64,000 bases of DNA from Saprospiraceae bacterium UBA7687 (lineage in GTDB: Bacteria; Bacteroidota; Bacteroidia; Chitinophagales; Saprospiraceae). Of the stretch, positions 16,938-26,346 are shown piece after piece; the stretch's first letter is position 1; every line of letters begins with the position of its first letter. Under the pieces are notes generated by a model. The model did not search any database and was not told the DNA's origin. It saw nothing but the letters and a program-made list of their open reading frames with translations. The DNA is taken from positions 83,621 to 147,620 of the forward strand of contig DLGT01000103.1 of NCBI GenBank assembly GCA_002482845.1. The letters are read 5' to 3'. The translations under genes were made by a program, and so were the position numbers.

Positions 16938-19070
16938 CTAATTACCTACTGCTGACAAACCTTTTGAGTGCAAGGCTTTGGTGGTTTTCATGAGTCTAAT
17001 GAATTCTGCTCTATAACCATCTTTGTCTGTCCCACGAGCATTATCTGCAAGTTCTATCATATCTTCATAATCTTTATCATGTACCGATCCCGAATTCCTT
17101 AGTAACAAACCTGCGAAGGCCACTGCAGTAGAAAATTGAACATCACTATTGGATTTGGATATTTTTTGGGAATCAATAGAAATTACTTGTTCCCATTTTT
17201 TACTTACGTCACTATCAGGAGCTTTGTATCTAAATTTAATGGTGCCCAATTCATTTGCAAAAGGTTGATTTTCATTTGACTTTGATATTTTTTGATACTT
17301 GAGTTCATCAACATTTGACTTTTTATCAACTTCTTTTCCCTTTGTAATAATTTCGTAGATAGCAGTCATTTGGTGTCCCATGCCCAATTCGCCAGCATCT
17401 TTGGTATCATCATTAAAATCTTCTTTGGCAAGCATCCTATTTTCATAACCTACCAATCTATAATATTGAACCGATTCAGGATTAAATTCTATCTGAAATT
17501 TTACATCTTTGGCTAAGGTGTACATCGTCCCTCCAAACTCACTGACAAGTACTTTTCTTGCTTCTTGCATATCATCTATGTATGCATGATTTCCATTTCC
17601 TTTATCTGCAAGAATTTGCATTTTACTGTCTTTGTAATTGCCCATTCCGAATCCCAAAACCGATAAAAACACACCCGTTTTCCGTTTTTCTTCAATCAAT
17701 GTCTCCAAACTTTTATTGTCTGAAATGCCTACATTAAAATCTCCATCCGTTGCTAGCACTACCCTATTATTACCGTCTTTGATGAAGTTTTGGACTGCTA
17801 TTTCGTATGCAGTGACGATGCCTTCTGCTCCTGCTGTAGATCCGCCTGCTGAAAGTCTATCAAGACCTTCGATAATTTTTTGTTTCTCTGATGCAGGTGT
17901 AGATGGCAAAGCCACTCCGGCACGTCCAGCATAAGTTACAATGGCTACTCGATCTTCAGGTCTCAACTGATCCAACAATAATTTGAAGGAAGAAATAACC
18001 AAAGGAAGTTTATTTGAAGAGTTCATACTACCAGACACATCGATTAGAAAAACAATGTTTGAATTTGGCAAATCTTTGAAGTCTATCTTTTTGCTTTGAA
18101 GGCCTAAATGAAGTAGTTGCATATCTTCATTCCACGGACAATCTGTAAAAGTGGTACTAACAGCAATGATATCGTCTCCCTTTGGTGCAGGATATGAGTA
18201 CTCAAAATAATTGATCATTTCTTCTATTCTAACTGCATCAACTGGTGGTTTCTTGCCATTATTGATAAATCGTCTCACATTGGCATAAGCTGCTTTGTCC
18301 ACATCTAGTGAAAAAGTAGAAAGTGCCTCATCAAGTGGACTGACAAACCGATTTTCTACGATCGCATCGTATGATTCAGTGTTTATTTCAGGTTCTGATG
18401 TCGGTTCAATGATTTTTACTTCTTGATCCTTTTTAGTTTTATTATTCTCTTTACCTTTTTTTCCTTGAATTTCAGATTGTGGGATGAGATTGCCTGTTAC
18501 CCTGACACCATCTAGAAAATAATCAGTTTCGTTCGCTCTTGAGCCTCTGATAGAAATATCACCGCCATCTCTACTCGATATACCTGCAGATCTAGCCGTA
18601 ATTTCATTAACATTTTTGGTAGGTAGGTTTCTAATTTTTTCAGCAGTGACAGTCGAGCCTTGAGTTGTATTGTCAAATTCAATTAGTGGAATTCTAAAGG
18701 CTTTGACCTCTATTCCAGAGAGAATTATTTGATCAGAAGATAAAGAAAAATTGACCACATTATTCCGACCAGCTTTCACTACTACACCTTGAATTTTCTG
18801 AGTCGCAAAACCTACATAACTGGCTTCGAAATCGTATGTACCTGGTTGGACATCAGCAATCATAAAATTTCCATCAAGATCGGTCTCTGTACCGGTAATT
18901 AACTTGCCATCACGGTATAATACTACGGTTGCAAAAATTAAGGGCGCATCCTTCTCAGCTGCATCCGTCACCTTCCCAGAAATAGTCGTTGGTGAATTAC
19001 TTTCAACCTTGATATCAGATATCCAAAGCAAGGAGACCAATAAAATGAGTTTGTTTATTACGGTAATCAT
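16938..19070 (-). CDS. vWA-domain protein with carboxypeptidase-like and TonB-plug modules
   Basis: A 710-residue secreted protein. Order of parts: signal peptide; CarboxypepD_reg-like beta-sandwich (about 30-110, ISGKVTD... YVGFATQKIQG); a TonB receptor plug-like segment (about 115-200, ENVNEITARSAGIS-type sequence and SIRGSRANETDYFLDGVRV); a low-complexity lysine-rich linker; a YfbK/vWA N-terminal module (TFSLDVDKAAYANVRRFIN); a von Willebrand A domain with the MIDAS motif DVSGS near residue 341; and a DUF3520 C-terminal region. No beta-barrel follows the plug, so this is not a transporter. Relatives are common in Bacteroidota; function is unknown, probably metal-dependent protein binding in the envelope. 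Confidence 0.8.
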   Translation of the reverse strand: MITVINKLILLVSLLWISDIKVESNSPTTISGKVTDAAEKDAPLIFATVVLYRDGKLITGTETDLDGNFMIADVQPGTYDFEASYVGFATQKIQGVVVKAGRNNVVNFSLSSDQIILSGIEVKAFRIPLIEFDNTTQGSTVTAEKIRNLPTKNVNEITARSAGISSRDGGDISIRGSRANETDYFLDGVRVTGNLIPQSEIQGKKGKENNKTKKDQEVKIIEPTSEPEINTESYDAIVENRFVSPLDEALSTFSLDVDKAAYANVRRFINNGKKPPVDAVRIEEMINYFEYSYPAPKGDDIIAVSTTFTDCPWNEDMQLLHLGLQSKKIDFKDLPNSNIVFLIDVSGSMNSSNKLPLVISSFKLLLDQLRPEDRVAIVTYAGRAGVALPSTPASEKQKIIEGLDRLSAGGSTAGAEGIVTAYEIAVQNFIKDGNNRVVLATDGDFNVGISDNKSLETLIEEKRKTGVFLSVLGFGMGNYKDSKMQILADKGNGNHAYIDDMQEARKVLVSEFGGTMYTLAKDVKFQIEFNPESVQYYRLVGYENRMLAKEDFNDDTKDAGELGMGHQMTAIYEIITKGKEVDKKSNVDELKYQKISKSNENQPFANELGTIKFRYKAPDSDVSKKWEQVISIDSQKISKSNSDVQFSTAVAFAGLLLRNSGSVHDKDYEDMIELADNARGTDKDGYRAEFIRLMKTTKALHSKGLSAVGN

Positions 19071-19104
19071 AATCTAAAAATTTAAATGGTAAATAAATAT
19101 GATC

Positions 19105-19112
19105 CAAATGTA
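19105..19112 (-). promoter_or_regulatory. TACATTTG -7 box upstream of the vWA gene
   Basis: The minus strand reads TACATTTG (TAnnTTTG) 34 bp before the ATG at 19070, predicting a leader of about 29 nt. Confidence 0.45.
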
Positions 19113-19271
19113 TAGGCTTAGCATTTAACCACTTGTCGCCATGGACAACATTGTGTTTTTCATATCTAGCATAATTGAAATTAAGTCACATTCGCGACTT
19201 GTTTTGGAGTATACAAGTGTTCTAAACTGATAGACTTTCCATAAAAATCTTTCAAATACCAATTTACTTTA

Positions 19272-19279
19272 TACCTTTG
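19272..19279 (+). promoter_or_regulatory. TACCTTTG -7 box of the pdeM-sbcD-sbcC operon
   Basis: TACCTTTG followed by C lies 20 bp before the TTG start at 19300. The leader would be about 15 nt, supporting the TTG as the start of the first gene. Confidence 0.55.
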
Positions 19280-19299
19280 CCTACATAATCTAAGACGAT

Positions 19300-19944
19300 T
19301 TGAATATTAATATTGGTGGGAATCTTTTGGAATTATTGCCAGAGAAAGCAGTTTTGATTCCATCAGAAAAAATAATGATTATTGCTGATTTGCATCTTGG
19401 CAAAATAGAGCATTTCAGAGCTGCAGGAATCAATCTTCCTTTGGCCGCAGCTACCCAAACTGAAAATCGCTTAGTTGATTTAATCGAAAAACATCATCCT
19501 TCACGTGTCATTTTTTTGGGAGATTTATTTCACTCCGTGCAGAATCAGTCTTACAATACATTTCAGGACACCTTGTCATTGTTCAAAAAAATTACTTTTG
19601 ATCTTGTCATAGGTAATCATGACATTATGGATATGGAAGATTACACCAATCTTGGCATTAGTGTATATGAAGAGCTGTTTATCAATGAATTATGGCTGAC
19701 TCACGAGCCCAAAGAGGAAATAAAAAATGGTTATTACAATCTAGCAGGACACATCCATCCTGGTGTCACGCTCAAAGGAAAAGGCAGACAAAAAATGACA
19801 CTACCTTGTTTTTATTTTGGTATAAATAATGGTCTGCTGCCCGCATTCGGATATTTTACGGGCAAAGCCATCATAAAAATTGAAAAAAAATCTGATATCT
19901 TTGCCATTGCCGAAGATAAGATCTTTCGCATAAACACTGAATGA
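19300..19944 (+). CDS. pdeM: PdeM-like metallophosphoesterase (ligase-associated DNA damage response endonuclease)
   Basis: A 214-residue calcineurin-like phosphoesterase matching the PdeM/ligase-associated endonuclease family. Metal motifs appear in order: ADLHLGK (about 29-35), FLGDLFHS, IGNHD, LTHEP and AGHIHPG, then the typical C-terminal LPCFYFG. Family members are nucleases or phosphoesterases usually found beside a DNA ligase and an Lhr helicase in a DNA-repair cluster. Here the partner genes are sbcD and sbcC: its stop overlaps the sbcD start by 4 bp (ATGA), so translation is probably coupled. The start is TTG. Confidence 0.85.
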   Translation: MNINIGGNLLELLPEKAVLIPSEKIMIIADLHLGKIEHFRAAGINLPLAAATQTENRLVDLIEKHHPSRVIFLGDLFHSVQNQSYNTFQDTLSLFKKITFDLVIGNHDIMDMEDYTNLGISVYEELFINELWLTHEPKEEIKNGYYNLAGHIHPGVTLKGKGRQKMTLPCFYFGINNGLLPAFGYFTGKAIIKIEKKSDIFAIAEDKIFRINTE

Positions 19945-21155
19945 AGATAGTTCACACCGCAGACTGGCACATTGGTAAGATCCTTCACAATCAAGACTTA
20001 CATGAAGATATCCATCTGTTTTTTGATTGGTTATTAGAATATATAAAGGAAGAAAATATAGATGTTTTATTGGTATCAGGTGATATATTTGATCTAGCAA
20101 ATCCTGCTAATCGAGATATAAAATCTTACTACCAAGTGCTTTATAAACTATCACTGACGAAGACAAAAATCATCATAACGGGCGGCAATCATGACTCGGT
20201 CAGTCATCTAGATGCACCTTCTCATCTGCTCGATGTCCTAAATATTGTGGTGATAGGTGGTGGCAGAGAAGACCGTAATGATATGATTATCCCTTGCTTT
20301 GATAATACTGGACAGTTGGAATGTGTGATTTTGGCTGTACCATTTTTGAGAGATAAAGACCTCCGACCTACTATCAAAGCTTCTGAAATGAACACAAAGT
20401 CGGATGCCATAAGTGAAGCAATTAAGAAATATTATGATGAACTGGTGGAATTGATAAATCATAAATATGGTTCAGAAATCCCAATAATAGCTATGGGACA
20501 TCTATTCATGCATGGTGCCATCACATCTGACAGCGAACGAGAGATACATGTGGGAAATCTCGAAGGTTTACAAAGCGACATCATCCATCCTGACATTGAT
20601 TATATGGCATTAGGACATATCCATAAACCGCAAACGATAGGCGCAAAAGCAAATATTCGATATTGTGGGTCTCCTGTTTTTTTAGATTTTTCAGAACGAG
20701 AATATGAAAAAAGAATTATCGTTTTAGAATTAGAAAACCAAAAGATAACAAACATTAAGCCTGTTGCTATTCCAAAATCCCGTGAACTTAGAAAAATTGC
20801 AGGGACATTATCTGAAGTAGAATCAGCACTTTCATCTTACCGAAATGAATATCCGTTAACAGCATTTCTAGAAATTGAAGTTATCGAAGAAAAAAAAGAT
20901 ATTTTAAAAATTCAAGCCTTAGACAATCTGATTAGTGGTATAGTAGGTGAAGAATTTAAAATTTTAAAACACAGAATTTCATTTCTAGAAAATCGAATTA
21001 TCACAAGCACACTCCAAGACGAAACGAAGACCATTCAGGAATTATCACCACTGGAAGTATTTAAATTAAAACTGACTGAATACACTGAAAATGAGACCAT
21101 TAATGATGACCTGATATATATATACATGCAATTGCTGGAAGAAATAAATGACTAA
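19941..21155 (+). CDS. sbcD: Exonuclease SbcD (Mre11-type nuclease subunit)
   Basis: A 404-residue SbcD. Phosphoesterase motifs: HTADWHIGK (about 5-13), VSGDIFD, TGGNHDS, MGHLFMHG and ALGHIHKPQ, followed by the capping and SbcC-binding C-terminal region. With SbcC it forms the Mre11-Rad50-like complex that opens DNA hairpins and trims double-strand ends with ATP. It overlaps pdeM by 4 bp and precedes sbcC by 14 bp. Confidence 0.93.
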   Translation: MKIVHTADWHIGKILHNQDLHEDIHLFFDWLLEYIKEENIDVLLVSGDIFDLANPANRDIKSYYQVLYKLSLTKTKIIITGGNHDSVSHLDAPSHLLDVLNIVVIGGGREDRNDMIIPCFDNTGQLECVILAVPFLRDKDLRPTIKASEMNTKSDAISEAIKKYYDELVELINHKYGSEIPIIAMGHLFMHGAITSDSEREIHVGNLEGLQSDIIHPDIDYMALGHIHKPQTIGAKANIRYCGSPVFLDFSEREYEKRIIVLELENQKITNIKPVAIPKSRELRKIAGTLSEVESALSSYRNEYPLTAFLEIEVIEEKKDILKIQALDNLISGIVGEEFKILKHRISFLENRIITSTLQDETKTIQELSPLEVFKLKLTEYTENETINDDLIYIYMQLLEEIND

Positions 21156-21169
21156 CAGATAGAAAAATT

Positions 21170-24100
21170 ATGAAGATTTTAAAGTTAAGATTCAAAAACA
21201 TTCATTCTCTAAGAGGAGAACACGAAATTGATTTTACAAAATCACCTTTTACGGAATCAGGCCTTTTTGCAATTACTGGCCCTACTGGCGCTGGCAAGTC
21301 TACTATCTTAGATGTGATCACACTTTCATTGTTTAGTAGAATACCAAGGTTTGATGGAAAAATAACCAATACAGAAATTGAAAAAATAGGTTCTGTAATG
21401 ACACATTTTACGGATGATGCTTATGCCGAAATTGATTACCAATGTAAAGACAGGTTTTATAGATCTACATGGAGTATATCAAAGACGAGCAAAGGTAAAC
21501 TCAAAGATTACAATATGATGTTGTCCGTTTTTGATGAAGAATCTATGGTATCTGGCAGCTATATTGGTGATAAAAAATCAATGGTACCTACTGAAAATGA
21601 AGAGATCATTGGTCTTAATTATGAACAATTCATAAGATCAATATTGCTTTCACAAGGAGAATTTGCTAAGTTTCTAAAATCAGACGAAAAAGAAAGAGCC
21701 AAGTTGCTAGAAGATATTACTGGCAGTCAAATTTATAGAATTATTGGCAAAAAAGTATTTGAGAAAACCAAAGCTAAAAGAGAAGAAATAGCTCTGATAA
21801 TGAGAGATATAAATGGAATAATTTCTCTTTCAGAAGAACAAATAAATGAAAAACAGGAACACTTTATAAAAAATGTCGACATCATTGAATCACACAAAAA
21901 CGCAATCTTAGCGTCAACATATGTTTTAAATGTTTTACAAAAAAAAGATGAACTACAAATAAAACTTGAAAAACTAAATGTTGAAAAAAAAACTATCGAA
22001 GAAGCTAAAATTAATTTTCGTCCAAAGGAAGAAATGTGGGCAAAACATCAAAACCTAAGCTTATACAGAAATGATATTGTCTTAATTGTAAACGAAAGTC
22101 AAAGATTAGAAATCCTATCAAAAGACAAATTATTTTTATCTCAACAGATTGATAACCAACAATTAGCGTTAACAAAAATTTTAAGTGATGTATCCGCTTT
22201 TGTCCACACAGAAGTTGATCAAGAAAACCTATCTACAGCCATCAGAAAATTTGAACAAAATGTTTTACAGCTTGATACAGAGTTAAAACAACTTACAGAA
22301 GACGGTAGAAAACTGAGAAATAGGATTAACAGCTTATGTACAAATCATCAAAATACTTATACAGCTACTATTCTAAATACAAAAAATATAGATGAACAGT
22401 TAGCATATGTTCAGCTTCACTTACAAAAATTAGGCGAAAGCTTGAATTATAACCTTGATGATGTAAACCTAAATGGTCAAATAGAAAGTTGTAGAGTTGA
22501 CTTAGAAACAATAAAACTAAAATATAATGATGCATTAAGAAGCGAAGAAGCAACAACTGAAATAGGAAAAATACAAAATAAAATATTACAGTCTACAAAT
22601 GATAACCAAGAGTTAGAAAAAACAGCACTTGAACTCTTAAAATTATTAGAAAATGTAGAAAGTGAAATTTTAGTTTTAGAAAAAAAGAAAGAAGAACAAG
22701 TAAAAATCAGCAGTCTAGAAGATCATAGAAATGAGCTACAAGATGGCGAGCCTTGTCCTCTATGTGGGTCAACGGATCATCCCTATGCTCATGAGAAACA
22801 ACTAATACAATTAGGTAAAATAACATTGGAGTTAGGTCAAAAAATCCAAATAAGAGATACACAGAAGTTAGAACAATCCAAAGTAATCGCACAAAAAGCT
22901 GCTATTGACGAAAGAATAATTCTACTCACAAAACAAATAGAAGAGAAGAAATTAATTATAAAAAATGTCAAAACCAAATGGCAAATCAATGAAAATGAAA
23001 CATTTACAAGCCAGCACATAAAAAACAACATTGATACCATACAAAATCAATTAGACACGCTGATCAAAGAACAAAGAGATAGAAATGATCAAAAATTCCT
23101 TTTAGAATGCATTGACCTACTCAAAGAAATATCTAATATTACAAAAAGATATAAGGAAATAAAAATCCAAAAAGATGCCTTATACCAAGGACAAGATATC
23201 AGCATGGACGTATCGAGATTTGAAAAAGAGTACAAAACTTCAAATGATTTATTAACTTCTTACAAGTTAAAAATAACAAATCTAATTGAATCTGAAGATT
23301 CATTGATAAAGTCGATACAAAATATGAATCAACTTTTAGAACCTGCTTTAGAAGACCTTGGATATGATAGTATTCTGGATGCTAAAAAAGATATCTTGGA
23401 CGAAATCATTGTTCAGAACATTCAAAAACAAAAAGAAGAATTAACAAAATCCGAAACACAAAATGACACCAATATTAAAAGTGTACTTTTTGAACTGGAA
23501 AGCTTAAAATTACCTGAAAACACAGAGACTGACTTGGCTCATTTGAAGGAAAACATTGAAAAATTGACGCTAGAAAAAGATCAATTACTTACATCTAATG
23601 GTGCCATCCAAGGTGAATTAGAACAAGATCAAAAAAATAAAACAGCCATTGTTCAAAAACAATCTTTGCTCCAAAAAACCGAAGATGAAAGCAAAAAATG
23701 GATAATTCTGGACGATTTGATTGGTGATAGCACAGGAAATAAATACTCAAAATTTGCTCAAAACCTTAGTTTAAAACACTTAATAAACCTTGCAAATAAA
23801 CGATTGACCAAATTAACAGATAGATATTTATTAGCATCATCAGATATAGAGACCGATCTTACCATAATTGATCTTTATCAAGGAAGTGTGCAACGTAGTG
23901 TGAAGACCTTATCAGGAGGAGAGTCCTTTATCGTCAGTCTAGCTATGGCATTGAGTCTATCAGATATGGCATCAAAAAATGTAAAACTAGAGAGTCTTTT
24001 TATTGATGAAGGATTTGGGAGTTTGGATGCAGAGACACTAGAAACTGCTTTAGAAACGTTAGAAAGATTACAATCAGAAAGTAATAGAATGATAGGTATA

Positions 24101-24193
24101 ATATCTCATGTGGATAGTCTCAAAGAAAGAATTACCACACAAATCAGGGTCAAAAAAAGCAATCAAGGTTATTCATTGATAGAAGTAAAATAA
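21170..24193 (+). CDS. sbcC: Exonuclease SbcC (Rad50-type SMC ATPase)
   Basis: A 1007-residue SMC-like ATPase. The N-terminal Walker A GPTGAGKS lies at 37-44 and the Q-loop region LLSQGEFAKFL near 165. Two long coiled-coil arms flank the zinc hook CPLCG (Cys529, Cys532). The C-terminal signature is LSGGESFIVSLAMALSLSD, followed by Walker B SLFIDEGFGSLD and the H-loop ISHVD. Length is typical of SbcC. It pairs with the SbcD encoded just upstream to process blocked DNA ends. Confidence 0.95.
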   Translation: MKILKLRFKNIHSLRGEHEIDFTKSPFTESGLFAITGPTGAGKSTILDVITLSLFSRIPRFDGKITNTEIEKIGSVMTHFTDDAYAEIDYQCKDRFYRSTWSISKTSKGKLKDYNMMLSVFDEESMVSGSYIGDKKSMVPTENEEIIGLNYEQFIRSILLSQGEFAKFLKSDEKERAKLLEDITGSQIYRIIGKKVFEKTKAKREEIALIMRDINGIISLSEEQINEKQEHFIKNVDIIESHKNAILASTYVLNVLQKKDELQIKLEKLNVEKKTIEEAKINFRPKEEMWAKHQNLSLYRNDIVLIVNESQRLEILSKDKLFLSQQIDNQQLALTKILSDVSAFVHTEVDQENLSTAIRKFEQNVLQLDTELKQLTEDGRKLRNRINSLCTNHQNTYTATILNTKNIDEQLAYVQLHLQKLGESLNYNLDDVNLNGQIESCRVDLETIKLKYNDALRSEEATTEIGKIQNKILQSTNDNQELEKTALELLKLLENVESEILVLEKKKEEQVKISSLEDHRNELQDGEPCPLCGSTDHPYAHEKQLIQLGKITLELGQKIQIRDTQKLEQSKVIAQKAAIDERIILLTKQIEEKKLIIKNVKTKWQINENETFTSQHIKNNIDTIQNQLDTLIKEQRDRNDQKFLLECIDLLKEISNITKRYKEIKIQKDALYQGQDISMDVSRFEKEYKTSNDLLTSYKLKITNLIESEDSLIKSIQNMNQLLEPALEDLGYDSILDAKKDILDEIIVQNIQKQKEELTKSETQNDTNIKSVLFELESLKLPENTETDLAHLKENIEKLTLEKDQLLTSNGAIQGELEQDQKNKTAIVQKQSLLQKTEDESKKWIILDDLIGDSTGNKYSKFAQNLSLKHLINLANKRLTKLTDRYLLASSDIETDLTIIDLYQGSVQRSVKTLSGGESFIVSLAMALSLSDMASKNVKLESLFIDEGFGSLDAETLETALETLERLQSESNRMIGIISHVDSLKERITTQIRVKKSNQGYSLIEVK

Positions 24194-24302
24194 GTAATTC
24201 TACCCAAAGATAAAAGATTTGAATTTTGAACATTAATCTAATTATTTTTTACTAAAAGGTTAAATATTTGGACAATTACATATTAAATTAATAAATAATA
24301 TG

Positions 24303-24310
24303 TATCTTTG
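24303..24310 (+). promoter_or_regulatory. TATCTTTG -7 box upstream of the amidase gene
   Basis: An exact TATCTTTG followed by CA lies 26 bp before the ATG at 24336, predicting a leader of about 20 nt. Confidence 0.6.
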
Positions 24311-24335
24311 CATTTGAATATCAATAATCTAAGTT

Positions 24336-25604
24336 ATGTTACGTATTATTTACATTTTTCTTTTAGTAATTATATTTTCATCCAATACGAATGCCGCGGA
24401 TGTAAAATATCACACTGCCAAAGTAAAGGTAGGCGAAAACATCAATAACTTCTTGACTAGACACCAATTGTCCAATAGCAATTGTAATATTGATTTGTTT
24501 TGTGATATCAACAAGATCAAAAATAAAAATATCATTATTGCACTAAAAGAATACAAACTCCCAGTGAAATTATATAAATTTAATGGTAAAAGCATTCGTT
24601 CTACAGTAGGTATAAAAGATAAAGATCTAGCAAAAAGAATAGAAGCATACAATGCTAAAGTCAAAAACTTGGGTATCAAACCTAAGAGTCACCTTACAAA
24701 AAACCTTTTATGGGTACCTATAGAAGAAATAGAATGTTACTCTAATACGGAAGAAAAACAAATAGCCGATTCCAAAGAAGATGAAGCTCCAAAAACAGAA
24801 GCATTAAAAAAAGTAACAGAAACTAATAACATTACTGTGCTTACTCCCACAACAGTAATGAAAAGAAAGGGAATCAAAGAAATCAAAGTGCCATTAATGG
24901 GTCCAGAATATGAAATAGTAAACATAGAAGACTTCAGCCTTGAAGGACAAGTTTACTACATCATAAGTGGTCATGGTGGTCCTGATCCGGGAGCAGTTTG
25001 TAAAGATTGTCCCAAAATGATGTGCGAAGATGAATACGCTTATGATGTTTCGCTTAGGCTTGCACGCAATCTGATGCAACATGGTGCTACTGTTCATATG
25101 ATCGTACAAGATAAAAATGATGGAATCAGGGATGAAGAGCATCTTAAATGTGACAATGATGAAAAACTTTTAGGTAAAAGTGTTATTCCCCTTAACCAAA
25201 AAAAGAGATTAAGAGAAAGAGCAGAAAATGTCAATGCTTTATATAGAAAATATAAGAAAAAAGGTGTTAAAATCCAAAAAGCAATAGAGATTCACGTAGA
25301 TTCGAGAAATAAAAACACTAGACAAGATGTATTCTTCTACTACAATGCCAATAATAAAGCTAGCGAAAAACTAGCAAATACAGTACAGGAAGTATTCGAA
25401 TCTAAATATGCTCAACATCAAAAAGATCGCGGATATCAAGGATATGTAGAAGGTCGTGGTTTATACATGGTGAGAAACCTTGCACCTACTACCCTATTCG
25501 TAGAACTTGCTAATATCACCAATGAAGAAGATCATAAGAGACTAGTTAAAAATTATAATAGACAGGCACTAGCTAATTGGCTTTTTGAAGGTCTTAGAAA
25601 GTAG
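24336..25604 (+). CDS. N-acetylmuramoyl-L-alanine amidase (Amidase_3), secreted
   Basis: A 422-residue protein with a signal peptide (cleavage near TNAA). The N-terminal 110 residues may be a LysM-like binding region (KVKVGENINNFLTRHQL), followed by an acidic/threonine-rich linker. The C-terminal Amidase_3 domain (about 205-420) shows the zinc and catalytic elements: ISGHGGPDPGA (His ligand), CEDEYAYDVSLRLA (Glu ligand), IEIHVDS (His ligand) and FVELANITN (catalytic Glu). It cleaves the bond between N-acetylmuramic acid and L-alanine in peptidoglycan, in the periplasm. Odd feature: a cysteine-rich insertion (CKDCPKMMC) right after the first zinc ligand. Confidence 0.85.
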   Translation: MLRIIYIFLLVIIFSSNTNAADVKYHTAKVKVGENINNFLTRHQLSNSNCNIDLFCDINKIKNKNIIIALKEYKLPVKLYKFNGKSIRSTVGIKDKDLAKRIEAYNAKVKNLGIKPKSHLTKNLLWVPIEEIECYSNTEEKQIADSKEDEAPKTEALKKVTETNNITVLTPTTVMKRKGIKEIKVPLMGPEYEIVNIEDFSLEGQVYYIISGHGGPDPGAVCKDCPKMMCEDEYAYDVSLRLARNLMQHGATVHMIVQDKNDGIRDEEHLKCDNDEKLLGKSVIPLNQKKRLRERAENVNALYRKYKKKGVKIQKAIEIHVDSRNKNTRQDVFFYYNANNKASEKLANTVQEVFESKYAQHQKDRGYQGYVEGRGLYMVRNLAPTTLFVELANITNEEDHKRLVKNYNRQALANWLFEGLRK

Positions 25605-25632
25605 AATAAAGTTAAATAGAGTAACAACATAT

Positions 25633-25674
25633 AACGGGAATATTAGATAAAAATCTGGTATTCCCGTTTTTTTT
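25633..25674 (+). terminator. Strong intrinsic terminator after the amidase gene
   Basis: AACGGGAATA (25633-25642) pairs with TATTCCCGTT (25659-25668), and the stem runs into an eight-T tract (25667-25674). It lies about 30 bp after the stop codon. Confidence 0.85.
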
Positions 25675-25820
25675 GGGGGAAAAAACTACAGTCTACCATC
25701 TAAGTTAACAGCTTCGATGATCTGTTATTTATTTGAGATGTTGTGATTTGGATATCTTGCGACTCGTCCTTTGAAGTTTCAAACTACACCGATCAATTAT
25801 CTACTCCTATTCCGAACATA

Positions 25821-25852
25821 TTTGATTTTTCAAATTAAATACCTTAACTTTG
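25821..25852 (+). promoter_or_regulatory. TTTG-N20-TAACTTTG promoter of the toxin-antitoxin pair
   Basis: A TTTG at 25821-25824 and TAACTTTG at 25845-25852 are 20 bp apart, a near-consensus Bacteroidota promoter. The predicted start near 25858 supports the antitoxin ATG at 25874 rather than the earlier one at 25850, which overlaps the box. Confidence 0.6.
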
Positions 25853-25873
25853 TATTATAAAATAACATTTTAC

Positions 25874-26095
25874 ATGGAGACCATTATCATTGACAGCACA
25901 GACAGTACCACTACGGAGAAGATCAAAGATTTTCTAAAAGGACTGAATGTCACTTTCAAGACTAAAAAGAAAAAAGAGAAACCATATGATCCTGAATTTG
26001 TCAAGATGGTATTGGAAAGAGCCGAAAGTGCAAAAAATGGAAATACAATCACAATAGATCCGAATGATTTATGGGGAAGTTTAGGATTGAAGTAG
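25874..26095 (+). CDS. Antitoxin of a YoeB/RelE-type pair
   Basis: A 73-residue acidic/lysine-rich protein resembling the small DUF2683-like antitoxins found before YoeB toxins in Bacteroidota. Its C-terminal half (YDPEFVKMVLERAES, then DLWGSLGLK) has the usual form for wrapping around a toxin. No ribbon-helix-helix or helix-turn-helix is obvious at the N-terminus. The toxin gene begins inside its last 25 bp. Start chosen from the promoter position. Confidence 0.72.
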   Translation: METIIIDSTDSTTTEKIKDFLKGLNVTFKTKKKKEKPYDPEFVKMVLERAESAKNGNTITIDPNDLWGSLGLK

Positions 26096-26346
26096 ATAAT
26101 GTTGCGAAAAATGATTTTGATAAAATCTATAAATCAGGAGATAAAGCATCAATAAAAAAATTAGAAACATTTATTTTTGAATTATCAGAACATCCATACA
26201 TTGGTTCTGGTCAGCCAGAACAATTAAAACACAACTTATCTGGATATTGGAGTAGAAGGATTAATAAAAAAGACAGACTTATCTATCAGGTGTTCGAAGA
26301 ACCTGATAACCTAGTGGTTATTATTTCTGCCCTTGGGCATTATTAA
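26071..26346 (+). CDS. YoeB/Txe-family mRNA interferase toxin
   Basis: A 91-residue RelE-superfamily toxin of the Txe/YoeB branch. Family marks are KLETFIFELSEHPYIGSGQPE, the basic catalytic strand YWSRRINKKDRLIYQV and the C-terminal ALGHY with the active-site His-Tyr pair. Such toxins bind the ribosomal A site and cut mRNA. It overlaps the antitoxin by 25 bp and its stop codon overlaps that of argE (convergent) by 4 bp. Confidence 0.85.
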   Translation: MGKFRIEVDNVAKNDFDKIYKSGDKASIKKLETFIFELSEHPYIGSGQPEQLKHNLSGYWSRRINKKDRLIYQVFEEPDNLVVIISALGHY

